From assembly GCA_002825465.1 (NCBI GenBank), contig PJER01000007.1, positions 28,985-92,984 on the forward strand: a stretch of 64,000 nt of DNA, in the 5' to 3' direction. Source of the DNA: Candidatus Thorarchaeota archaeon MP8T_1 (lineage in GTDB: Archaea; Asgardarchaeota; Thorarchaeia; Thorarchaeales; Thorarchaeaceae). The notes beneath the pieces were generated by a model. It was not told the origin of the DNA and did not search any database. It worked only from the letters and a program-made list of their open reading frames with translations. The position numbers and the translations under genes were made by a program. Below, one piece after another: positions 1 to 8,593 of the stretch. Each line of letters opens with the position of its first letter. The stretch's first letter is position 1.

Positions 1-318
1 GGTCCTCTCAGCATCGTGACTAAAGATTACCCTGTCATCTTCGTAACGACAACCGAGGATTCATGGATGGTAATTAATCACATTAATGAAGTACGTGCTC
101 GATATGGTCGAACTATCATAATTGGTGAACATGAAGAGAAGCTATTACCATATGTGAGCAATACGAATGACTATCTCATCGTGCCAAAATCTAACATACT
201 GCTCAATCCAATTCTGGATGTGATACCTCTCCAATTACTGAGTTATTTCCTCTCAGTAGATTTAGGAATTAATCCTGACCTTCCGCGAAATCTCTCGAAG
301 ACCTTGACGGTAGATTAG
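1..318 (+). CDS. glmS: Glutamine-fructose-6-phosphate aminotransferase, C-terminal fragment
   Basis: The reading frame is open from the first base, so the start lies outside the window; an internal GTG at 16 is just a valine codon. The visible ~105 residues are the end of the second SIS (sugar isomerase) domain. They close with the family's typical PLQLLSYFLSV and DLPRNLSKTLTVD tail, which matches the PRNLAKSVTVE type end of GlmS. The complete enzyme makes glucosamine-6-phosphate from fructose-6-phosphate and glutamine, the entry to UDP-GlcNAc and surface glycans, in the cytoplasm. The glutaminase domain is not in view, so a GlmS-like isomerase lacking it cannot be excluded. The next gene converges on it only 3 bases away. 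Confidence 0.88.
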   Translation, partial: GPLSIVTKDYPVIFVTTTEDSWMVINHINEVRARYGRTIIIGEHEEKLLPYVSNTNDYLIVPKSNILLNPILDVIPLQLLSYFLSVDLGINPDLPRNLSKTLTVD

Positions 319-321
319 ATA

Positions 322-723
322 CTATTCCTTTTCTCCGCCTGATTCTCCAATTCTAATTGCTCTCATCTCCGAGGATATCACTGTTCCTGCATCAAAACCA
401 TCTCGGATATTGATTAGGTCATTTTCGTCAACCTCTCGAATTGCGATTAGTTCATGATTATCGTCTAATACCCATTGACCATAAATATTCAGACCATTAT
501 TTGTTTCACATTCGATAAGTCCTAGATTTCCTCCACTTGACCACCAGCTGAGACATGATACAACTTCATCAATCTCATCTAGCATTTCAGTCCATAATTG
601 CTTTAGTTTAGTTGGACCGTGTTTGTTTCGGAATGTGATCAAGTAACTTCCCTTTTTACCATTGAGCTGACGACTGATGGTTTCCCTTTCGGAATCTGAG
701 AAGAGTTTCATGGAATTCAACAT
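322..723 (-). CDS. Hypothetical protein, 133 aa
   Basis: I do not recognise this family. It is a soluble, acidic protein of 133 residues without signal peptide or membrane segment. It has a central WWSSGGNLGLIEC stretch and a predicted beta-rich second half. An in-frame ATG four codons later (5' end at 711) is an alternative start. An AT-rich box at about 741-751 (TTTTATGTT on the minus strand) sits near the archaeal TATA distance, so the mRNA may be nearly leaderless. It is divergent from the ATP-grasp gene at 781 with about 57 bp between starts, and convergent with glmS. No partner or role can be inferred. Confidence 0.6.
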   Translation of the reverse strand: MLNSMKLFSDSERETISRQLNGKKGSYLITFRNKHGPTKLKQLWTEMLDEIDEVVSCLSWWSSGGNLGLIECETNNGLNIYGQWVLDDNHELIAIREVDENDLINIRDGFDAGTVISSEMRAIRIGESGGEKE

Positions 724-780
724 TTTGATACAATCAAGAGAACATAAAAGGTCCGCGTTAGGGATATATATGGTGATTTC

Positions 781-1686
781 GTGGCAAAGCAGCGCATCTC
801 AAAAGTAGGTCTCTTTTCATCGGACCCATGGTCTCGACGAGTTGAGTATCTTCAGGAATCTTTTGAGAAATTTGGTGTAAACGTTCAACCAGTCCTTCCT
901 TGGAAGGTTCTTCGTTGGGGTTCTACTGAAAATCATAAGATAACATATGAAGGTCAAGATCTCACCGAACTCGATCTCCTCTATATTCTTGATTTAGGTG
1001 CAAATGATATTGGAGCTTTCTTCAATCGAGTTGGTTTGCTAACAGCACTTACAGAGTTAGGCGTTCCCATAATCAATTCTATTTCTTCCATTATTCTAAT
1101 GAGAAACAAAGCTGAGACCATGAGAAAACTCATCTCTGCAGGATTACCAGTTCCACGGTCATTGATAACTGAATCAATAGAGGATGCAGCTGAATTTGTT
1201 CGAGATAATTTCCCCTGTGTGCTCAAACCTATTACTGGTTTTGGAGGACTAGGTGTCCAATTAATAGATAGAGAATTTGACAGAGAGCATGTTTATGATT
1301 ATTTAAAATTTCACAGCCAGCTCTTTGGCAAAGGTGCATTCATCCTTCAAGAATATGTCCAAAATCCAGGTTATGATATCCGCGCGCTAGTGGTTGATGG
1401 AGAAGTAGCGGCATCAATGAAGCGAATTGGTGGTGAAGGAATAACACATAATATTCATGCTGGAGGAACCCCAGAGAAAAATGACATTGATGTTGCAGAT
1501 TTGGCAATCAAATCTGCAAACTCAGTAAAAGGAAATATTGTGGGTGTTGATATCATTCCTGATCTGGATGGGAAACTTTGGGTACTCGAAGTTAATGCGA
1601 CACCTGGATGGGCAGGATTACAACAGGTTACTGATTTTGATATTTCAGCTCACATTGCTGACATTCTTTCAATGAAAACATCATGA
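781..1686 (+). CDS. RimK-type ATP-grasp ligase (alpha-L-glutamate ligase family)
   Basis: The 301-residue protein has the RimK/LysX/MptN architecture: an N-terminal Rossmann-like pre-ATP-grasp domain (about 1-100), then the ATP-grasp fold. Visible motifs are CVLKPITGFGGLGVQLI (ATP-binding lid and glycine loop, ~145-162), LQEYVQNPGYDIRALVVDG (~192-210), and the C-terminal VLEVNATPGWAG with the metal-binding Glu and Asn. Such enzymes form an amide bond via an acyl phosphate, often adding glutamate to a protein or cofactor (ribosomal S6, LysW, tetrahydromethanopterin, F420). Substrate cannot be told here, since no lysine, F420 or pterin gene lies nearby. The start is GTG at 781; a TATA-like CATAAAAG at 744-751 fits a short 5' leader. 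It stands alone in its own unit. Confidence 0.85.
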   Translation: MAKQRISKVGLFSSDPWSRRVEYLQESFEKFGVNVQPVLPWKVLRWGSTENHKITYEGQDLTELDLLYILDLGANDIGAFFNRVGLLTALTELGVPIINSISSIILMRNKAETMRKLISAGLPVPRSLITESIEDAAEFVRDNFPCVLKPITGFGGLGVQLIDREFDREHVYDYLKFHSQLFGKGAFILQEYVQNPGYDIRALVVDGEVAASMKRIGGEGITHNIHAGGTPEKNDIDVADLAIKSANSVKGNIVGVDIIPDLDGKLWVLEVNATPGWAGLQQVTDFDISAHIADILSMKTS

Positions 1687-1862
1687 GAAAAACAAATAGA
1701 AATATCTCAAAATCAAGAAAACATCTGTATCCATAATAAACCTTTTAAGCGGGATATTGGCGGGGAAAGTTAGTTTACGTGCCTCCGCATGGTTACATGG
1801 GAGATGAACGGAATCCACCTTGCATTGCAGGGTAGCAAAACGAAATTCTGAGGTCAAACCAT

Positions 1863-2927
1863 TTGACAGAAGTCGCTGAAACGAATCAAGAAGATATCGA
1901 ATTCTTACGGGCAAAATACCGTGAGCTGAAAACACAAGCTCGAGAAGATCTCGAGGTACTTCGTCGCGATAGAGACAAAATGCGCGAGTATAAGCAGATA
2001 CGTGACGAACATAACAAGGAAGTAAAAGCGCTCATTGAGTCTGTTAAAGCAGAACGCGAAGAGCGAGATCGTATCAACAAGGACATCTTTGAGGCAAAAG
2101 AACGCCGAAAAGCAATTCATGCGCAGCTCAAAAGCGTCTATGATGAAATCCGAGAACTACGAAGTAATCTTGTCGGTAGTCCTTCAAATGACCAGCGTAG
2201 AATGATGCGTCGAGTTGAAGAGCTAGAATGGCGTCAGCAGACCGAACAGATCTCGAGAGATGAAGAAGTCTCAATCATCGAAGAGATTGCTCGAATTGAA
2301 GCCCAACTAGTAAAGATCGGCGAAGAGAAAGAGAAACAAGACAGGATCAGCGAACAGAGAAGATTGGCACGGAAACTAAAGGAAGAGGCCTCAGATGCAC
2401 ATAATAAAGTTCTGGAACTTTCAGAAAAATCACAGATTCATCATCAAGAAGTTGTCAGAATTCGACCACAGCTTGAGGAGTACAAGAAATCTGCTGATAC
2501 AGCTCATAAGAACTTCGTAGAGTGGCTGAAGAAGGTCAAAGAAGGAGAGGCCAAACTCAAAGAACAGCGAACTCAGATTGATGAGATCCAGACCAAGCTC
2601 CGCAAGCATACTGTCGACAAACGCGAAATTGAACGTGAAGAGCATAGAGTTCATCAGAAAGCACAGGAGAGAGAAAAGGTCGAAGAAGCTGTCGAGAAGT
2701 TGCAATCTGGCAAACGACTTACCTTTGATGAGTTCATTCTTGCGCAACGAACTGTCACTAGTTCATCTGATAAGAAGAGGTCAAAGAAACGCAAGAAAGA
2801 AGCTGAAGAGGAAGTTGATGCTGATGATATTGATGCTTCAGCTCTTGAATCTGAAATCGACTCTGAAATCGAAGCAGATGATGAGTCAATTGATGTAGAA
2901 TCTCCTGATGACGAGAATCAAGAGTAA
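1863..2927 (+). CDS. Long coiled-coil protein (COG1340-like)
   Basis: The 354 residues are almost entirely charged heptad repeats from about 8 to 290 (runs of E, K, R with L, I, A at heptad positions), followed by a conserved-looking LQSGKRLTFDEFILAQR segment and a lysine-then-acid tail (SKKRKKEAEEEVDADDID and on). This matches the archaeal uncharacterised coiled-coil family often labelled COG1340. Members are proposed structural or ribosome-associated proteins, but function is unknown. The TTG start at 1863 is preceded by GAGGT at 1850-1854. The 176-bp upstream region has a possible GC hairpin around 1764-1790 but no gene. A strong hairpin terminator follows the stop, so the gene is monocistronic. 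Confidence 0.75.
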   Translation: MTEVAETNQEDIEFLRAKYRELKTQAREDLEVLRRDRDKMREYKQIRDEHNKEVKALIESVKAEREERDRINKDIFEAKERRKAIHAQLKSVYDEIRELRSNLVGSPSNDQRRMMRRVEELEWRQQTEQISRDEEVSIIEEIARIEAQLVKIGEEKEKQDRISEQRRLARKLKEEASDAHNKVLELSEKSQIHHQEVVRIRPQLEEYKKSADTAHKNFVEWLKKVKEGEAKLKEQRTQIDEIQTKLRKHTVDKREIEREEHRVHQKAQEREKVEEAVEKLQSGKRLTFDEFILAQRTVTSSSDKKRSKKRKKEAEEEVDADDIDASALESEIDSEIEADDESIDVESPDDENQE

Positions 2928-2931
2928 TCAA

Positions 2932-2960
2932 GTGCGATGCTCCAACATCGCACCTTTGAT
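2932..2960 (+). terminator. Hairpin terminator after coiled-coil gene
   Basis: GTGCGATG (2932-2939) pairs perfectly with CATCGCAC (2946-2953) around a 6-nt loop and is followed by a T-rich stretch (CTTTGATTTCT). It lies 4 bp after the stop of the coiled-coil gene and before the Shine-Dalgarno site of the next gene. Confidence 0.7.
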
Positions 2961-2983
2961 TTCTAATTGAGGGGGACTGGAAT

Positions 2984-4243
2984 ATGAGTAGTCAGAGTCA
3001 GAGACCTGTTAGTAAGAGGTCAAGTGCAACAATTTTCTATGGCTTGGCATTAGGGTCTGGAGTACTAAGAACATTCTCTGTCGGATTTGATATCTATGCA
3101 ATAAATGCGTTGAATGTTAATCCATTGATCTATGGATTTCTTGCTCAATGGGTCAGTTTTCTAGTAGTGATATCCTCTGTATTAATACTCAGCATCCGAA
3201 GAACCTCCGAAGGTCGAAGACAGGCACTTGGGTATAGCCTTGACCCTGACTTTGATAGAATTCATGTGCTACCAAAAAAACCAATGCTCTATCTTGCTGC
3301 GTCAGGATTCTTTGCTGGAATATCGACTTTGTTCTACTATATCTTGACTGGTCTAACTGACGCATCTGCTGTGTTACCATATGGACAGCTAGTCATCGTC
3401 TATCTTCTAATTGGTGACCTCGTAGCAGAGAAGGACACACCAACAATCATAGAGATTCAATCTATCATTTCAATCCTCTTCGGAGTACTCTTAATCGGAG
3501 CCACTCCTGGTGGATTTGATTTAGTATCTCTCCTCATAGTCTTGGGTCCAATGAACATCTCTTCTGCATTTGTAACGTACTACCAACGAAAGACAAAGAG
3601 ATATGAAATTCGGCCGGGTCTTAGAGTTGATTCTCTAAATATGCGCCTATGGAGCCTTCTTGTTCTTAATTCTGTGATGAGCTTGCTTCTCTTTCCCATG
3701 TTGCCTGCTGATGCATGGCAACTTATGGTGGATAATTTTGCAGTCTTATTCTGGCCAATGGTTGGTTCTGGGGCTACAATTTTCATTGCACTTGTTATGT
3801 ATGCCCGTGCACTTGGTAGAGGATCTATGTCAGTTGTCAATTCTCTATCTGCAATTTCCGTCGTGTTGGGAGTTCCTATGACACTCATTGGTAACGCTAT
3901 ATTCCCCGGGGCCTTCGGAGATATTGAAACAGATGTCTTCATGTGGGCGCTTACTATCCTGGGTATCGTCCTTGTCATGGTTGGAATTTTAGCTCTGCAA
4001 TCGACCGATGTGCGTTCCTTTGTGTTAATTAAAGTGAATCCTCAAGTGGAAGATATTCTACCTGAGCTCTTCAAGATCAAAGGCGTTGAAAAGGCAGCAG
4101 CTCTCGCAGGTCCGCATGATTATATTTTAACAATAAAGAGTAGGAACCTAGCAAAGACTGGATCAAAGATATTAAACGAGATTCAGAAGGTGCATGGAAT
4201 TAAGAAAATGGAAACTATGGTTATTATTCGTGATTATAAATAA
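2984..4243 (+). CDS. DMT/EamA-type transporter fused to an Lrp/AsnC ligand-binding (RAM) domain
   Basis: Residues ~15-335 form about ten hydrophobic helices in the two-halved pattern of the drug/metabolite transporter superfamily. The last ~80 residues (340-419) are a soluble alpha-beta domain of the Lrp/AsnC ligand-binding type. The domain starts FVLIKVNP, continues to AGPHDYILTIKS and ends KKMETMVIIRDYK. In Lrp regulators this domain binds amino acids and oligomerises; here it hangs on a membrane carrier with no DNA-binding domain. I infer an amino-acid or metabolite transporter gated by cytoplasmic ligand sensing. The ATG start follows a GAGGGGG Shine-Dalgarno site. The gene 18 bp downstream is a free RAM domain, very likely its partner or co-sensor. 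Confidence 0.8.
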   Translation: MSSQSQRPVSKRSSATIFYGLALGSGVLRTFSVGFDIYAINALNVNPLIYGFLAQWVSFLVVISSVLILSIRRTSEGRRQALGYSLDPDFDRIHVLPKKPMLYLAASGFFAGISTLFYYILTGLTDASAVLPYGQLVIVYLLIGDLVAEKDTPTIIEIQSIISILFGVLLIGATPGGFDLVSLLIVLGPMNISSAFVTYYQRKTKRYEIRPGLRVDSLNMRLWSLLVLNSVMSLLLFPMLPADAWQLMVDNFAVLFWPMVGSGATIFIALVMYARALGRGSMSVVNSLSAISVVLGVPMTLIGNAIFPGAFGDIETDVFMWALTILGIVLVMVGILALQSTDVRSFVLIKVNPQVEDILPELFKIKGVEKAAALAGPHDYILTIKSRNLAKTGSKILNEIQKVHGIKKMETMVIIRDYK

Positions 4244-4261
4244 ATTAGGAGTGTAAAGATA

Positions 4262-4513
4262 ATGGTTGATAGTGTTAAGGCGTATATCCTCATGGAAATA
4301 GAAATTGGAATGACAGATACTGTTGTTAACCACATTAGGAAAATCCCTCAAGCGACAAAGATTGCTATAACTACTGGTGGTTACGATATTGTTGTTCTTC
4401 TTGAAGTGGAAAATCTAGAACAACTTTATGAAATAACAGTTCATCAGATTCATAATACTCCAGGTATCAAGGATACACAGACTGCTGTTGTTGAGAAGAT
4501 GCTTGCTGTCTGA
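4262..4513 (+). CDS. Stand-alone Lrp/AsnC ligand-binding (RAM) domain protein
   Basis: This 83-residue protein is a single ligand-binding domain of Lrp/AsnC regulators: a beta-alpha-beta-beta-alpha-beta order with AYILMEIEIGM, the ITTGGYDIVVLLEVEN core with the conserved GxYD, and the closing TQTAVVEKM strand. No helix-turn-helix is present. Such stand-alone RAM proteins bind amino acids and form dimer-based oligomers. It lies in the same transcription unit as the transporter carrying a RAM tail (18 bp gap, Shine-Dalgarno AGGAG before ATG). Hetero-oligomerisation with that tail is a natural inference. Confidence 0.85.
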   Translation: MVDSVKAYILMEIEIGMTDTVVNHIRKIPQATKIAITTGGYDIVVLLEVENLEQLYEITVHQIHNTPGIKDTQTAVVEKMLAV

Positions 4514-4599
4514 TTTAATGTGGTCATTCAATAACATATTTCTACTTCAACGCAATGTATACATCTTGTAGCTAATTTTCTCTAGCTATATACCTCATA

Positions 4600-5553
4600 G
4601 TGGTGATTAAATTGGATGAAGTTGTGATCTCTGGACTCACGAAGAATTTTGATGACCTTTGTGCTGTTGATCATATCGAACTGAACGTGCCCAAAGGTTC
4701 AATTTATGGACTTCTTGGTCCAAATGGAGCTGGCAAGAGTACGACCATTCGCTTGTTATGCACTTTATTGCGACCAAACGAAGGAACAGCAAAAGTAAGC
4801 GGATTTGACATCATAGAATCTCCTGTGAATGTACGTGAGATAACTGGTGCGTTACCTGAAGAAGGAAATCATACACTGTATCAAACATTATCTGCTTATG
4901 AGAATCTAGAGTATTTTGCAAAACTCTACGGTGTGCCGGATGAACAGATTCCTGCACGAATTGAAGAATTACTCACTTTCATGGAATTATGGGAACGAAA
5001 GGATGATCCTGCTGGTGAATTGAGTACAGGAAACCGCCAACGCCTTGCTCTGTGCAGAGCATTGTTACATAACCCGAAGGTTGTGCTTCTAGATGAACCA
5101 ACTTCAGCACTGGATCCCGTAGCATCCAAGAGAGTTCGAGAACTTATCCTAAGCCTTGCGGAAAAGTATGGACAGACCTTTTTCATTAACTCGCACAACT
5201 TAGCTGAGGTTCAACGGATATGCGATCGAATTGCCATCATAGACAACGGGAAGATTCTACTCAGTGGTGATACAAAGGAGTTGCGTGCACGACTGCAAGC
5301 AAGTCAGAATTTTCGAATACGAGTAGTAGATAATCTCGATAAGGCAGAAACAATTGTAAAATCAAAGGATTTTGTGACTTCTGTCGAGAGAGAGGCTGAT
5401 TCATTAATAGTCACGATTGAAGATCCTTTCACCAATAACTCATCGTTGATGGAATTACTACTTTCACAAAGCATACGGTTGATTGAGTTTGCTGAGGAAG
5501 AAGCAACCCTCGAAGATTTGTATTTAGATGTGATAAAAGGAGGCGAAAAATAA
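4600..5553 (+). CDS. ABC transporter ATP-binding protein (ABC-2 export type)
   Basis: A complete nucleotide-binding domain is visible: Walker A GPNGAGKST (residues 40-48), the signature as LSTGN (141-145, a variant of LSGGQ), Walker B VVLLDEPTS with catalytic Glu (161-169), and the H-loop NSHNLAEV. A ~100-residue C-terminal extension is typical of ABC-2 exporters (drug, Na+ or polysaccharide efflux types). It pairs with the permease whose ATG overlaps its stop by one base, so translation is coupled. The start is GTG at 4600 (a second GTG follows at 4603). A TATA-like CTATATAC at 4585-4592 is close to these codons, so the TTG at 4612 could be the real start if transcription begins ~25 nt beyond it. 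Substrate is unknown. Confidence 0.92.
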   Translation: MVIKLDEVVISGLTKNFDDLCAVDHIELNVPKGSIYGLLGPNGAGKSTTIRLLCTLLRPNEGTAKVSGFDIIESPVNVREITGALPEEGNHTLYQTLSAYENLEYFAKLYGVPDEQIPARIEELLTFMELWERKDDPAGELSTGNRQRLALCRALLHNPKVVLLDEPTSALDPVASKRVRELILSLAEKYGQTFFINSHNLAEVQRICDRIAIIDNGKILLSGDTKELRARLQASQNFRIRVVDNLDKAETIVKSKDFVTSVEREADSLIVTIEDPFTNNSSLMELLLSQSIRLIEFAEEEATLEDLYLDVIKGGEK

Positions 5554-6314
5554 TGGCGTTTCACAAGTCTATGCTCATAGCAAAAGCTGATTTGAAGATG
5601 GCATTAAAGGTAACTTACGTAAAATTTGGATTAATTTTCATAGCAGCAATTGGACCAATAATGATGATTGGTATTGTTGCCCTGATGGTCTTCAGTGATC
5701 CAATATTTGCTGTGTCATACCTACCTTCACTCAGTGCTATGATGGATCCATTATTAGGAATGATGGCTATTATGCCCGCTGCATTGATTTCAGCAAATGC
5801 ATTAGTAGGTGAACGTGAGCAGAACACACTGGAACCCCTTTTGAATACTCCACTGACAGATCGGGAATTACTATTTGGGAAATTGCTTAGTTCTGCGATT
5901 CCTAGTCTAGCTCTTCTGCTAGGTTCAATCCTAATCACAGAGATTTCTACATTCTTCATCCTAATGGTTGCAGGTGCTCCTGGAGTAGTGCTCGTACCTG
6001 GCCTTCCCGGATTGTTCCTCTTGCTGACCGCAGGTCCACTGATGATAATCGCAATTGTTTCTGTGATGATACTAATTAGTGGCAAAGTCAAGCGAGTATA
6101 TGAGGCCTACCAGACATCTGGAGCTACAATCATTATTTTCATGATTCCAATGATGCTACCAATAACGACAATGGATGCCTCTGGATATGTAGACATGAAT
6201 CTGGTATGGATGTCAGATATCATCACAGTATTGATAGCATTAGTACTTGCTGTTGTTGCTTGGGCAATCGCTGTACGTCGGTTCAATCGAGACACAATGA
6301 TATCCATGAAATAA
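5553..6314 (+). CDS. ABC-2 family transporter permease
   Basis: This 253-residue integral membrane protein has about six transmembrane helices. The conserved ABC-2 hallmark lies after helix 2: REQNTLEPLLNTPLTDRELLFGKLL, here split as REQNTLEPLLNTP and LTDRELLFGK (~89-112). It would form the homodimeric pore energised by the ATPase encoded immediately upstream. GGAGG lies upstream of its ATG, and the TAATG overlap couples it to that gene. A hairpin terminator follows directly, so the operon is only two genes. Substrate cannot be inferred. Confidence 0.88.
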   Translation: MAFHKSMLIAKADLKMALKVTYVKFGLIFIAAIGPIMMIGIVALMVFSDPIFAVSYLPSLSAMMDPLLGMMAIMPAALISANALVGEREQNTLEPLLNTPLTDRELLFGKLLSSAIPSLALLLGSILITEISTFFILMVAGAPGVVLVPGLPGLFLLLTAGPLMIIAIVSVMILISGKVKRVYEAYQTSGATIIIFMIPMMLPITTMDASGYVDMNLVWMSDIITVLIALVLAVVAWAIAVRRFNRDTMISMK

Positions 6315-6319
6315 ATGGG

Positions 6320-6352
6320 AGAGGGTACTTGACCCTCTTCATTTTATTTTTA
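6320..6352. terminator. Bidirectional hairpin terminator
   Basis: GAGGGT (6321-6326) pairs with ACCCTC (6332-6337), extended by A-T at 6320/6338, with a 5-nt loop. It is flanked by T-rich sequence downstream on the plus strand and by AT-rich sequence on the other side. It separates the convergent ABC permease gene and the hexapeptide-repeat gene. Confidence 0.7.
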
Positions 6353-6877
6353 ATCCTGAATCTTCTTCAGACCAACTGGGTAACGTTTGGCGAGATCTCG
6401 ATAGACTCCTTTGAATCTAGCAAGTTCCTCTTTATGATGGTCCTTAATATCACCAATTATCTTAGCTGGAACCCCGACTGCGATTTTTTCATCAGGAACT
6501 TCAAATCTTGCTCGTACCACTGCACCCTCGCCAACTATTGCCCAACTTCCAACAATTGCATAGTCGGAAACTATTGCTCCCATTCCAATCACAGCCTCAT
6601 CACGAATCGTTGCGTTGTGAACTATACATCCATGACCGAGGGTAACATTGTTTCCAATCATAGTGTTCTCTCCAGGACGTGCATGTATAATGACGTTATC
6701 TTGAACACTCACACCATTACCAATCTCAATCTCACCGTAATCACCCTTCACGACTGCTCCAGGAGCGACGTAGCACTCTTCTCCTAGTGTTACTTTACCA
6801 ATAACAGATGCAGTGTGACTGATGTAGGTGTTTTTTCCAATGACGGGAACCCGTTCTTCAAATTCATAAACGCCCAT
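6350..6877 (-). CDS. Gamma-carbonic-anhydrase-like hexapeptide-repeat protein
   Basis: The 175 residues form a left-handed beta-helix of hexapeptide repeats (IGKVTL, YVAPGA, IGNGVSV, IGNNVTL, IGMGAIV and others), ending in an alpha-helical tail. Three histidines sit where the gamma-class carbonic anhydrase zinc ligands lie: one in VIIHARPG and two in the LGHGCIVHNA segment. The family trimerises with zinc at subunit interfaces. Members are either carbonic anhydrases or related binding proteins, and activity cannot be judged from these motifs alone. The ATG follows GAGGT at good spacing. It is monocistronic, and its 3' end shares a terminator with the ABC operon. Confidence 0.85.
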   Translation of the reverse strand: MGVYEFEERVPVIGKNTYISHTASVIGKVTLGEECYVAPGAVVKGDYGEIEIGNGVSVQDNVIIHARPGENTMIGNNVTLGHGCIVHNATIRDEAVIGMGAIVSDYAIVGSWAIVGEGAVVRARFEVPDEKIAVGVPAKIIGDIKDHHKEELARFKGVYRDLAKRYPVGLKKIQD

Positions 6878-6970
6878 CTTGAAACCTCAAGTATACATAA
6901 TCAACAGTTCGTTATTAGCTTGAAGGTCTAGCTAAGAAGTGCCCGAAACGCATAAGTTACCTAATACCAA

Positions 6971-7399
6971 TTGAATTTACAGCCGATATTCCAAAACAGA
7001 GGGACTACAATCTTGTCAAAGAATGATGATATGCCACAGTTTCCTATTCTTCGGGGTGAGTCAGTCAGTGAAAGCGGAGAATTTTCTGGGACTGCTCGAT
7101 TAATCAATACACCTGCAGAACTAGATCGTGAATGGGCTCCTGATGATATTGCAATTCTCCGCGACGATCTCGAACCTTATTTTGAAGAAAATCCAAAAGC
7201 ATTAGCTGATCTATTCAATAATGTTCGAGTAGTCATAGCAGAGTTTGGTGAATCCCTCGGATATTTTGCTACTGTTGCAACTGAAAACACTGCGATAGGT
7301 GTTGTTGCAGTTAAAGATGCAACTTACGTTCTTGAAGATGGTATGCATATCCGATTAGAGGCTACAGAAAACCAGTGTGATATCTTTTTCATCGACTAG
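6971..7399 (+). CDS. Free-standing PEP-utilising 'swivel' domain, histidine missing
   Basis: The protein (up to 142 aa) resembles the mobile phosphohistidine domain of PEP synthase, PPDK and EI. It has a GEFSGTARLI opening, the DDIAILRDDLEP strand with proline, the AEFGESLGYFATVA helix and a closing AIGVVAVKDAT with DGMHIRLEA. In true swivel domains the helix reads GGxxSHAA with the phosphorylated His; here it reads GESLGYFA, so no His is available. It may serve as a binding or scaffold domain. The TTG at 6971 is the longest start. TTG 7013 or ATG 7031 are likely alternatives, since conservation begins only after the ATG. No PEP-synthase partner is nearby. Confidence 0.6.
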   Translation: MNLQPIFQNRGTTILSKNDDMPQFPILRGESVSESGEFSGTARLINTPAELDREWAPDDIAILRDDLEPYFEENPKALADLFNNVRVVIAEFGESLGYFATVATENTAIGVVAVKDATYVLEDGMHIRLEATENQCDIFFID

Positions 7400-7470
7400 A
7401 TTGCATATAGTCGCTTCAATCACCAAGGATTTATGTTGAGAAGAAACACACCAGAGTAGAGGTTAAGGAA

Positions 7471-8517
7471 TTGGGAGACTTGGAGGATGTTGTTAGTCGT
7501 AAGTATTTACTGATTGACACATGGGATGTGCGACACCAACACCTCCTGATAGCTGGTTTCAGTATTCTCATGTTTATCATCTATTTTGCTTTCATGTGGC
7601 TATTATGTTCTCTAACCCCGAGTATTACTACAGCACTCCTCCTACTAGGTTCTCAAATTGGTCTTGGTCTTCCTGCAACCCGGGCTTTCTATGATTTTGG
7701 AGTTTCAACCCGTGGGATGCTTAAATTCTATGATGCCGGTGTATTAGGACCTGATATTGAAACTGAGGATCTAAGGATTGCTGCTGGCGATGTTCCGCTC
7801 CTCTTCGAACGATTTGAGTATCTCATTAGGAAATATGATTCTGGGGCGTTAGATGACTTAAATGATATTGCATGGTTTGTAATTGTTGTTTGGGCAGTGA
7901 TTTCATCAGCAGGAATCTTTACCACAATTGCAGGATTTCCAATCTGCACTCTCGGGTCCTTCATTTTGATTATCACATGTTTTGTAAGTTATATTAGTGG
8001 CTACAGAACAATTCAAGGATTTTCTTTTGAAGAAGACCTCCACCATCTTGAGTATTACATTAGTAGATCTATCAAGAAGATTGACAAAGTTCTCCCTGAC
8101 GCGAATGGTATCGTGATCTTACAGGTAACGAAACGCGGGAAGCAAATGGTTTTGATTGATATCATTGTTGAATTCAAATTGGTAAAAACATCAGTCATCG
8201 AATATCATCTTGGATTATCGACACAACAGCAAGAGCGGTTCATAATTTTTCTACCTCCTTCCTTTATTGATGCTGCTTATTCGAAGATTAAGAAATTGCC
8301 ACCTTTAAAAGACTCTAATTGGACCATTGAGCAGATTACTACGCAATCTGGGAGAATTCTCCGAATTGTCAATTCAGAAAGTAGATTGTGTATCTGTGAT
8401 CGTTCAACATTTGTGACTAATCCTGAAGCTGTTGAAAGATTTACCCAGCCTGCAAGTGAAGCTCTGAAAGAGATTACATCTATCTTAGCAGGAGTATTAG
8501 AAGAGAAAAAAGGGTAA
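7471..8517 (+). CDS. Hypothetical four-helix membrane protein
   Basis: I do not recognise the family. The 348-residue protein has two hydrophobic helical hairpins (about residues 24-68 and 126-172) and a ~170-residue soluble C-terminal domain with alternating beta strands and helices. The TTG start at 7471 is supported by an upstream GAGGTTAAGG. The next gene (soluble, also unknown) begins 76 bp downstream with its own Shine-Dalgarno site. The two may form a unit, but nothing identifies their role. Confidence 0.65.
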   Translation: MGDLEDVVSRKYLLIDTWDVRHQHLLIAGFSILMFIIYFAFMWLLCSLTPSITTALLLLGSQIGLGLPATRAFYDFGVSTRGMLKFYDAGVLGPDIETEDLRIAAGDVPLLFERFEYLIRKYDSGALDDLNDIAWFVIVVWAVISSAGIFTTIAGFPICTLGSFILIITCFVSYISGYRTIQGFSFEEDLHHLEYYISRSIKKIDKVLPDANGIVILQVTKRGKQMVLIDIIVEFKLVKTSVIEYHLGLSTQQQERFIIFLPPSFIDAAYSKIKKLPPLKDSNWTIEQITTQSGRILRIVNSESRLCICDRSTFVTNPEAVERFTQPASEALKEITSILAGVLEEKKG

Positions 8518-8593
8518 ATTTTGCTTGATAGTATCGATATTCATAATAGCGTATGCGTGTGAGAATCATCTAGAACTTACCTGATGGAGGAAC

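Noticed and set aside
1790..1855. Possible box C/D guide RNA before the coiled-coil gene
   Set aside because: A GATGA-like and a CTGA box occur ~45 nt apart, but there are no internal C'/D' boxes or terminal stem.
2430..2747. Minus-strand frame inside the coiled-coil gene
   Set aside because: Shadow of the repetitive GA-rich coiled-coil coding sequence.
6206..6787. 193-codon plus-strand frame
   Set aside because: It runs antisense over the hexapeptide-repeat gene, and its translation is low-complexity Asn/Cys/Ser without motif.
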